Origin: Littorina saxatilis
Taxonomy: Eukaryota; Mollusca; Gastropoda; Littorinimorpha; Littorinidae
NCBI RefSeq assembly: GCF_037325665.1
Contig: NC_090261.1
Coordinates: 1,780,250 to 1,844,249, forward strand
DNA: 64,000 nucleotides
Reading direction: 5' to 3'
Of the stretch, positions 13,751-21,900 are shown piece by piece. Position numbers and translations under genes: made by a program. Each line of letters begins with the position of its first letter. Position 1 is the first letter of the stretch. A model generated the notes under the pieces. The model did not search any database. It saw only the letters and a list, made by a program, of their open reading frames with translations, and was not told the DNA's origin.

Positions 13751-16700
13751 ACAAACTTGAGGGCTTCAAAACTTTTTGAGTTTTAATAATCACTGTGGCA
13801 AAAAAAGAATCAGTGACTGATGACTGCTTGGTGTGTGCTGCAGGAGCGAGCATTGATCCGGTCCATGGAACTGGGGTTTGATGACTTCACTGCGTCCATT
13901 GGTCCGGTCCATGGAACTGGGGTTTGATGACTTCATTGCGTCCAGTGGTCCGGTCCATGGAACTGGGGTTTGATGACTTCACTGCGTCCATTGGTCCGGT
14001 CCATGGAACTGGGGTTTGATGACTTCACTGCGTCCATTGGTCCGGTCCATGGAACTGGGGTTTGATGACTTCACTGCGTCCAGTGGTCCGGTCCATGGAA
14101 CTGGGGTTTGATGACTTCACTGCGTCCAGTGGTCCGGTCCATGGAACTGGGGTTTGATGACTTCACTGCGTCCAGTGGTCCGGTCCATGGAACTGGGGTT
14201 TGATGACTTCACTGCGTCCAGTGGTCCGGTCCATGGAACTGGGGTTTGATGACTTCACTGCGTCCAGTGGTCCGGTCCATGGAACTGGGGTTTGATGACT
14301 TCACTGCGTCCAATGGGTGGCTCCAGTCATGGCAGAGACGCTACAACGTCAACTTTGCCATGCTGAGTGGGGAGGCATCAGGAGTTCCCCAAGAGGCTGT
14401 TGATGACTGGATTAAGAGGCTGCCTGAAATTACGAAGGACTACGCCCTGGAGGATATTTTCAACGCAGACGAGACAGGGCTTTATTTCCGACCTCTGCCT
14501 CAAAGGTCCATGATTGTGAAGGGAGATTCCCGAAAAGGAATACGGACTGCGAAGGATCGCATCACTGTTCTCCTGGCCTGCTCTGGCACTGGAACTAACA
14601 CCTCTGGTCATCGGCAGAGCCGAGAACCCAAGGTGTTTCAAGGCATTGAAAAAATCTAGCCTGCCTGTCACCTACAGGTGGAATAGAAAGGCCTGGATGA
14701 CAGCTGTTCTTTTCAAAGAGTGGCTGGAGAAACTGAACACCAAAATGAAAAGCAAAGGCCGTAATATATTGTTGATGGTCGACAATTGTTCTGCCCATTG
14801 TCATGTGCAGCTGAGCAACATCAAGCTGAAATTCCTCCCGCCCAACACAACCTCCAAGCTGCAGCCTTGTGACGCAGGCGTGATCAGTATTTTCAAGTCC
14901 CACTACCGGAAGCGGCTGCTTCGACACATCCTGTCTGCCATGGACGAGGCCAACACTGCCAGCGAACTGGCAAAGTCTGTGTCACTTCTGCATGCCATTA
15001 AGTGGCTGGACCTGGCCGGGACGTCAGTGAGGGGATCATCAATAAAGAAATGCTTCTCCCACTGCGGATTTGCTGAACCCACTCCTGACACTGACCCAGA
15101 CCCAGACCCAGACCCAGAGGAAGTCCAAGATCATGGAGACCAGTTTCAGGCCTTGCTGGAAAGTACCACTTGGGATGACTTTGTCAACATGGACCAGGAC
15201 TTGCCCGTAGTGGAGTTTGCCGACCAACCAGATGGTGACGCCACATCTGCTGATGCCGAGGAAGACGAGGAAGATGACTGTGATGACCACACAACAGATC
15301 TTAAGCAGCTCATGACAACGAGAGAGGCTTTGCTGCAGACCAGAAACATGATTGATCTGGCGGCAAGCCTGGGTCACCCTGAAATGCTGACAGCTGTCAT
15401 GAACTTGAGTAGCATTCTGGAAGATGTGCGTCTGAACCAAGCCAGCCAGGCCACACAGTCAAAGATCTCTGACTTTTTCTGACTGATTCTGGTTTTGTAC
15501 ATACAAGTTGCATGTTGAACTTGTTTTCTTTGTCACTTTCTGTATGACTACATGTAATGCACAGTTTGGAATGTATACATGTTGCATGTTGAACTTGCTT
15601 TCTTTGTCACTTTCTGTATGACTACATGTAATGCACAGTTTGGAATTTATACATACATGTACATGTACAATTAACAATTGTTTTCTGAACATCAAGTTTT
15701 GGTTTTCATTTTTATTACATGTAATGAAAGAACTAAACATGCATAGACACTCTATTTACATTTACATGCACACACATGAAATAAAACTATTTGGCTGGTT
15801 TTTTTCTTCCCAAAAAATGTCGGCGCATTCATATTAAAAAGAAAGGACACCTTGCTACAAAGGACAGTGGCAAGGCTCCCCAAGGGTGTCCTTTGCTCGC
15901 AGGTTTTACTGTACCAAAGTCCGGCTTTCGTCGAAGATTGCTTGGCCAAAATTTCAGTAAATTTGATTGACAAATCAGGGTGTGACAGTGCCGCCTCAAC
16001 TTTTACAAAAAGCCGGATATGACGTCATAAAAGACATTTATCGAAAAAAAGAAAAAAACGTCTGGGGATTTCATACCCAGGAACTCTCATGTAAAATTTC
16101 ATAAAGATCGGTCCAGTAGTTTAGTCTGAATCGCTCTACACACACAGACACACACACAGACACAGACACCACGACCCTCGTCTCGATTCCCCCTCTATGT
16201 TAAAACATTTAGTCAAAACTTGACTAAATGTAAAAACAAGTCGCGTAAGGCGAAATTACTACATTAGTCAAGCTGTGGAACTCACAGAATGAAACTGAAC
16301 GCACTGCATTTTTTCACAATGACCGTAGTCCGCCGCTAGTGCAAAAGGCAGTGAAAGTGACGAGCCTGTTCAGCGCGGTTGCACTGTGCTGCATAGCACG
16401 CTTTACTGTACCTCTCTTCGTTTTAACTTTCTGAGCGTGTTTTTAATCCAAACATATCATATCTATATGTTTTTGGAATCAGGAACCGACAAGGAATAAG
16501 ATGAAATTGTTTTTAAAACGATTTCGGAAATTTATTTTTAATTATAATTTTTATATTTTTAATTTTCAGAGCTTGTTTTTAATCAGAATATAACATATTT
16601 ATATGTTTTTGGAATCAGAACATGATGAAGAATAAAATAATAGTAATTTTGGATCGTTTTATACAAAAATAATTTTAATTACAATTTTCAGATTTTTAAT

Positions 16701-17358
16701 GACCAAAGTCATTAATTAATTTTTAAGCCTCCATGCTGAAATGCAATACCGAAGTCCGGCCTTTGTCGAAGATTGCTTGGCCAAAATTTCAATCAATTTG
16801 ATTGAAAAATGAAGGTGTGACAGTGCCGCCTCAACTTTTACAAAAAGCCGGATATGACGTCATAAAAGACATTTATCGAAAAAATGAAAAAAACGTCAGG
16901 GGATTTCATACCCAGGAACTCTCATGTAAAATTTCATAAAGATCGGTCCAGTAGTTTAGTCTGAATCGCTCTACACACACACGTGCACAGACACACACAC
17001 ACACATACACACACACACACATACATACACCACGACCCTCGTCTCGATTCCCCCTCTATGTTAAAACATTTAGTCAAAACTTGACTAAATGTAATGACTA
17101 CCTTTGTTGCTCTCTGTAGTCATCACGAGCTCCTTTCACCTTGTCAAATTCAACCCTCTCTCCTTCTTTAATGAAATGGTCACATTCTGCCTGTGACAAC
17201 ACATGGTGCAGTAGAAACCCTTGATTTCCAAAGTCAAGTATTTCGCTTCGAGTGATCGGTGGTTTTGTTCTGTTGTCAATCTGTCCGGGTAGCACGATGT
17301 GTTTCAGATCGTCCACGGGGAAGTAAATCTGTCCCGTGTTGTCTGCTTCAGCTTCATG
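5342..17358 (-). CDS. 2-oxoglutarate/Fe(II)-dependent oxygenase, prolyl-4-hydroxylase-like, six exons (5' end not found)
   Basis: Minus-strand exons, 5' to 3': 17102-17358, 12201-12357, 8392-8562, 7083-7198, 6036-6153, 5342-5428. Each junction has GT and AG at the intron ends and the phases join without a stop, giving at least 301 residues. Exon 8392-8562 encodes RYQPGGHFAPHFDGYF, holding the iron-binding H-x-D, then FMLYLNEGFEGGSTNF. Exon 7083-7198 encodes MAIVFNHQRLHEG with the distal iron-binding His, and exon 6036-6153 has KYILRTDIMF, where the 2-oxoglutarate-binding Arg usually lies. The last exon adds a helical tail (LEAAELYRKAFKLSSEVE). Family knowledge: such enzymes hydroxylate protein or small substrates using O2 and 2-oxoglutarate; the substrate here is unknown. 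The first exon seen starts at an apparent splice acceptor (CCGCAG before CATGAAGC) with a stop just upstream, so an upstream exon with the start codon should exist, but I could not identify it. Confidence 0.85.
6196..6708. repeat. 34-bp minisatellite, about 15 copies
   Basis: The unit is CTCTTCTATTTCAATG followed by TTATTGTTTTCCTTCC(A/C)T, in the intron between oxygenase exons 7083-7198 and 6036-6153. Copies are nearly identical, the main variant being CCAT versus CCCT. The hydrophobic open frames over it arise from the repeat and are not genes. Confidence 0.95.
7284..8149 (+). mobile_element. Family A repeat, copy A2
   Basis: Full-length copy from ACAAGTCGCGTAAGGCGAAA to the terminal hairpin near 8118-8148 (ATATTTAGTCAA / TTGACTAAATAT). 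Carries a CACACAGA microsatellite at about 8032-8080. Lies in the oxygenase intron just upstream (in gene terms) of exon 7083-7198. Confidence 0.8.
8570..11705. repeat. ~100-bp minisatellite derived from an oxygenase exon, about 21 extra copies
   Basis: Each unit repeats the first part of oxygenase exon 8392-8562 on the minus strand: acceptor GTTGAAG, then codons for VWRLGRYQPGG and HFAPHFDGYFV, followed by a spacer AAAGATGGAATGACAC (plus-strand view) and a (CA)n tract. Six further units precede the LINE at 9137 and about fifteen follow it. Lengths vary, mostly through the CA tract. Some neighbouring units stay open in one frame, for example 8805-9068. Every unit keeps the H-F-D iron motif; none but the terminal one continues into the remainder of the exon. 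Confidence 0.93.
9137..10198 (+). mobile_element. 5'-truncated LINE (CR1/L2/Rex-like), end of reverse transcriptase ORF plus 3' UTR
   Basis: The frame at 9138-9776 encodes the thumb and C-terminal part of a non-LTR reverse transcriptase: LNVSKTKEMIVDFRK, FRFLGTIISSDLTW, then SRLAKRVRGIVADSSHPA and HLFELLPSGKRFRALKSRT, a tail typical of CR1-superfamily LINEs. The palm with its YADD box is missing, so this is a dead-on-arrival copy. The 3' UTR ends in tandem TTGAC units (10178-10198), as CR1/L2 elements often do. It sits inside the ~100-bp minisatellite, interrupting a unit after CGCCCCAGT. Confidence 0.88.
11706..12200. other. Intron sequence between the exon-derived array and oxygenase exon 12201-12357
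   Basis: Apparently unique sequence without a recognisable exon or repeat. The stretch adjoining 12195-12200 holds the minus-strand splice donor (GTGAGT). Confidence 0.6.
12673..13199 (+). mobile_element. Family A repeat, copy A3, left part
   Basis: Starts ACAAGTCGCGTAAGGCGAAA and runs to CTGAAATGCAATA, where a Tigger transposon interrupts it. The matching right part resumes at 15912 with TACCAAAGTCCGGC. A pure C-run followed by CT repeats lies just upstream at about 12457-12486. Confidence 0.8.
13258..13747. repeat. CT-rich simple repeat inside the transposase intron
   Basis: Long (CT)n tract broken by CGCTCGTT and CGCTCAGTCGTT blocks, giving loose higher-order units. The apparent 186-residue Ser/Leu/Arg frame is a product of the repeat. 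Confidence 0.95.
13855..14318. repeat. 46-bp minisatellite formed from transposase coding sequence, about 10 copies
   Basis: The unit contains GGTCCGGTCCATGGAACTGG then GGTTTGATGACTTCACTGCG. The last unit runs directly into the intact coding sequence for GWLQSWQRR, and the first follows ERALI, so the array grew from the coding exon itself. Variation is limited to CCAGT/CCATT and one base near 13933. Confidence 0.93.
15912..16231 (+). mobile_element. Family A repeat, copy A3, right part
   Basis: Continues copy A3 after the Tigger insertion: GTCCGGCTTTCGTCGAAG, the CCGCCTCAACTTTTACAAA block, a CACAGACA microsatellite and the terminal hairpin ACATTTAGTCAA / TTGACTAAATGT at about 16203-16230. 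Confidence 0.8.
16233..17093 (+). mobile_element. Family A repeat, copy A4, head-to-tail with A3
   Basis: Full-length copy starting right after A3's terminal hairpin (ACAAGTCGCGTAAGGCGAAA). Its own terminal hairpin ends at about 17093, only a few bases from the minus-strand splice donor at 17101 of oxygenase exon 17102-17358. Confidence 0.82.
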
Positions 17359-18987
17359 CTGCGGTTAAAATGCAGATTCCATCGATCAGGTACAAACACT
17401 GATCCTACTTTACTGTTATTTCTCGTGTACTAAACCAGAGACCGAAGATTGTGAGGTACTTCTCCTATCAGCAAACACTTGTTGAAGGCTGAGAGTGAGA
17501 GTTTGCGATGTGTTGTGAAACTTGTTCACCCAGGGGAAATAACCCTCAAATTCCGTCGGTTTCGAAGTAACCTTGACCCCTTCGACACTCAATCAAAATG
17601 GTCGTAGTTTCAGCTTCGCGAAGCTAGCGTGGTTTGATTTCAAGCATAGCTAAATTGGGAATGTTTCGCTCAATTATTTCCCGAACTGATTATTAAAGAA
17701 CGTGTGTTTAATTTTCCATCATATTTACGTTACAATGCAAAGTGAGTTGTTGGGCTCAGAATTTTTTTTTGCCGGCTTCGCAGACGACACTATCCAAGGC
17801 TGACCCCTCTGATGCATTGCTGTTTCAGAATGAACTCGCCCATAAGCTTTGCAAACCACAGGCGGCAAGCTCATGGCTGTGGACTGTGCGTCTACCAGTA
17901 ATGGAGGGTTTCGCTGTGCTGTAGTTGCGAAGTGGAGAAGTATCCTGAATACAGACAGCGGAAAGGAGACGGGGATAGCAAGGGCAAACGTTTCCCTTGT
18001 GTGTAAGCTAATTTATGCGGCGCAATCGACGAGTGTTGGCGGGTCATGATGTGACAGTAATAGAAATTTATGTACACAGGAACGACTGTTTCAATCATTT
18101 GCCTCTTTTCAATTCTAATCTAGATGTGAACATGTACACATAAATCAAAAAGTTGCAACAACTGAAATAAATAAAGAAAAGAAAAGTGCAGTGAACGGAG
18201 CCAAATACTGTAAGCATCCCCCGTCCCCTGTCAACAACCCTATGCCGCATACTCACCGTGCCCCACCACCACCTCCAACCATGCAAATAAACTATATTTA
18301 CGTGCACAGAAAAAAGTATAAACATGAAATGGAAAATGCAACAATTGTTATCCCGACTTCCTCTTTTGAAGAAAATGCAGGAGATCAAGATTCGAGATAA
18401 TGTGGATGCTGGACTGTGTATAAAGCATCTCGGGGGGAAAAAAAGGAAAAGGCTATTATTTAACGCTCTTGCTAGTCTGTGCCACTTTCTTTGAAACGTA
18501 GCATGCTGTAAATAAGCTCGTGATTCTTTAAAATTTATTTAGTCTTTGAGATTTGTCCGAAAAACTTTTATAGAACTTCCTCGTTTTTGAGGACAAGGGG
18601 GCGGGGCTTACATCAGTAGCAGTAGATTTCGGAAAAAAATAAATGTAGCACATGCTTTATTACGCGATGAATAGGGCAACGCGGGGCAAAGCATGTACGT
18701 AGTTTTCCGCTATGTGTTTTCCGACCGCCGACAAAAATGTTCGGGTTCGTTTGTCGAGCTAGCTCGGATCAGGCACGTCGCGTGTCCAGCCTTGAAGCCA
18801 CGCCGAATCTGTTTTTAGAACACCGGATGTGCATCGACTTATGGGAAATTGTGACGTCAAGTCGTCTGGCCAGGAGTAACAAAAGAGTGTGTGGTTGAAT
18901 TAGCGGCGAAATGCTGCTCTTTCTTACAAATTTAGTCAAATATTGATCAAGCACCGTATTCTTCGGATTTTAATGCGCCCATAGGTG
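17359..18987. promoter_or_regulatory. Divergent intergenic region between the oxygenase and TADA2B
   Basis: The two host genes are head to head here. No TATA box or start site could be assigned. The missing 5' exon of the oxygenase must lie in or near it, since exon 17102-17358 begins at a splice acceptor. No repeat family recognised elsewhere in the window occupies it, unlike most introns here. The promoter role is inferred from gene orientation only. Confidence 0.5.
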
Positions 18988-21900
18988 ATGGCCAAAGACC
19001 TTTGTGGCTATTGCCAGCGCGACATTACTGGCTTACTCATCCGATGTGTAGAATGCACGGAGTTTGACCTTTGTTTACAGGCAAGTGTGACGTCAGATTG
19101 GTAGCCATTTTGGTTTCTTTTTCATCTTGATAGCTTCGCGAGTGTATTTCCTGTGAGGTTTGTTTGGTTTATTTCAAATTAACGCTTTCTATGTATTTCA
19201 GTGCTTTTCGTGTGGAGTGGAGAGTGGCCCACACAAAAAGGAGCACAAATACCGTGTCGGGGTAAGACATCTTGTGTTGCTTGCTAGTGACCTATATTTC
19301 ACCGACACCCCTATTTTGGGTGAAATAGCATCGTCTATTCCACTATTGGACCAATCGGAGTTAGCGTGGGTATTTTTGACCAATGAAAATAAACCAAAAA
19401 TAGATTTTCGGAAATTGCTTTACTGCACGTGGTTTCGCTATCTTTTGGTGAGAGGAAATTATATTCCCCCTACCCGCATTGCCATTACATCCCACCAAAT
19501 AGAGACCAAAATGACTAATATTTGAAGCTTCTGTTCCACAGGGTCACATTTGCCATGAGCTGCACAACTGTTAGTGTCATTTTGGTGAATTTGCACCAGT
19601 GAATTAATGTGCATACTTGCATCTACTGATCTAGTGTAGTACTTGAAATTTGTGCCAGAGCTGTGTGTTTCAGTGGTGTACATTTGGTAGATTATCCGGT
19701 AATGTTGAACTTTAGCTATGAATCCGGTGGCATTCTTAAACTTATTTTTGATACAACTACAAGTCCCTGTAATCAAGCCAAAGAACACTGATTTGTTGTG
19801 AAATTAATTGACGGATTGAGCTCCAAACTTAACCATGATTAATTTATTTGGTTGTTTGATCGGCGGAAATGCATACATTGTGAACCAAGGGACATCACTT
19901 ACACGACTGTTGCCTCCCCTGTCGGCTTACCTCGGATAATCCCTTTTTTGACGCATGTAAACAAAATGCGTTCGTACAGTTCATTCCGTGACTGCAAAAG
20001 GATCTAGAATGACTTGTTATGTTTACAAATACAAGTGCAGGTTCTGCAAATTTTGAGGCTTAAGTGCCTCTGAATTATGAGGTATGAATTTTACACGCTA
20101 AAGTCCAACATTACCGATTATCCATTTCCAGCATGCATGTTAGTGGAGTTCTTGAAAACATGGTTGCTATGTAGTATCTTGCTCACTTGTGCTTATTTTG
20201 TGCACGCCAGCATGTGGGGGGACCAGCAGCCTTTGAGCTTGAGAAGCCATGGAGCCTTGCGGAAGAACACATGTTGCTGGATGCAGTTGAGCAGTATGGC
20301 TTTGGAAACTGGTAAGTCTTGATATCAAGGTCTGTCGTTAAAGCCCGCTACTAACTACAGCCGAACTAGGTCGCCGAAGGTTCGGCGAACGTTACACCGT
20401 GCCTGGTTCGGTGTACTAACTAGCGGCGGAATGTATCGACGATACCGGTCATATGATCAAGAAATATTACGTGAGAAGACTCGTGATCGGTTGACACAGG
20501 GTTCGTACAGGTCATAGAAAACCTGGAAAGTCATGGAATTTGATTTTTAATTTTCCAGGCCTGGAAAGTCATGGAATTTCAATTCAAGTCATGGAAAGTC
20601 ATGGAATTTAACAAAAATAAGAAAGAAAAAATATTAACCTTTAGCACGCCAGCTTTCTTTCAAGTTGTTTCTTGACAACAAAAAGTATGCGGAATTGGAT
20701 CGAATTACCAAGGAAGATCTTCGCAATGAACTGTGTATCGCGGTGAAAAAAATGACAGTTCGTCAAGTCACAGTGTCAGTGACGGTTACGAAACGGAATT
20801 TACGAAAGTGCAGATGGATACAAACAGTGGCTGGTCCAGTTTAGTGAAATGACAGGACCAGCAAACATTACCGATAATCTGACTGCGTAGCAAATGCTTG
20901 ACTTGCTTGTCGAAGAGACACTGCGTAGAAACTGACTCAAATTCAGTGCAAAGCAAGCCAGTGTCAAAACTGGCAGTGACAAGACGTAAAAAGTTTGCTT
21001 GTTCGGAAATGGCGACCTGTGGATCTAGTCATGGAAAATGTTGTTGAGGCTCATGGAAAAGTCATGGAATTTTGTTTCTAAAAACCAGTGGGGACCCTGT
21101 TGACAGCGTTATAGCCGTCATTATTCCCCCCTCTGCTTCTTTACCTCTGTAAACTTGTAGAGCTAGTTATTTTTCGATAAACACCCAGCAACCAAACAAA
21201 TAACGACCCAGCAACAGCCTGAATCCTCGATAGCGCAATGGGTTGAGAAGCTGTTCTGCGTCGGTACTACTTTTGCGACTGAAAAGTTCCGAACGCTCTA
21301 ATGTACGAAGTATACATCTCTGGAGCAAACAATACAAACATACCGCATTTGAATTAACAACTACAGGCTTGAACACATGAATCTCCATATAAAATCCATG
21401 AGTTTGGTTGTTTTCCGAATCTAGATCTGCCGTGCACAAACGTTCATCACAAGCAAATTCCCAAGGCAAGTAACTCTCGTACTTTGTCTAGCGACAAGAG
21501 TAGTTCCCCTTTCAAATTTCTTTTCACTCAGTTTCTTCGACAACAGACTGCAATCCGACGGTCAGTTTTCAACAATATTTCATTTAATAAACATATCACA
21601 CGCAACCAAATGAACACATCTCATCAATTTAAACAACATAAAGCGGTTTCTTACACTATTTTCCCCAGAAAACTGAACTTCATACAGTTTTTAACGTTAG
21701 AACACGGGTGCAAAAGTTCGTCTGCTAGTCCCATTTGACGAAAGAACATTATGATTATCCTAAGCGATACCAAAACATATATAGAACACACAATATCTGC
21801 CTTTGCCGCCACAGCAGAATAACAGCATATCTGTGTACTTGATTTTAGTCCAAAATAGGAAAACTGACAAGAAGTGTTAACAGAATGGAATGATTTGCAC

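Larger units (their letters stand above)
13204..15482 (+). pseudogene. Tigger/pogo transposase (CENP-B-type DNA-binding head, DDE_1 catalytic domain), damaged
   Basis: An upstream exon ending ISVNGPLLQ at about 13242 (donor GTAAGA) fits, across a CT-rich intron, to ERALIRSMELGFDDFTAS starting at 13853 after CTGCAG. This is the Tc5/CENP-B helix-turn-helix, continuing GWLQSWQRRYNVNFAMLSGEA. The catalytic domain shows FNADETGLYF (first Asp), LLMVDNCSAH (second Asp) and LQPCDAGVISIFK (third Asp), as in Tigger proteins. The C-terminus is acidic and ends KISDFF at 15482. Two things break it: a 46-bp tandem expansion inside the head (13861-14318, not a multiple of three) and a change of frame near 14600, between CSGTGT and PLVIGRAENP. 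The N-terminus is missing. It lies in an intron of the oxygenase gene, on the opposite strand, and is probably not functional. Confidence 0.85.
13200..15911 (+). mobile_element. pogo/Tigger-type DNA transposon nested in family A copy A3
   Basis: The right end read in reverse is CAGTAAAACCTGCGAGCAAA, a Tigger-like terminus, followed by TA at 15912-15913. The left boundary at CAATA/CTCGATC shows no matching inverted repeat, so the left end is missing. The element carries a transposase (separate entry), a CT-rich intron, a 46-bp minisatellite and an 81-bp duplication in its 3' region (about 15507-15665). Confidence 0.82.

Noticed and set aside
13219-13779. Ser/Arg/Leu-rich frame resembling an SR-type protein
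   Set aside because: (CT)n simple repeat in the transposase intron.
18769-18954. Minus-strand frame as the missing first exon of the oxygenase
   Set aside because: No donor in the right phase and no resemblance to the family; left unassigned.
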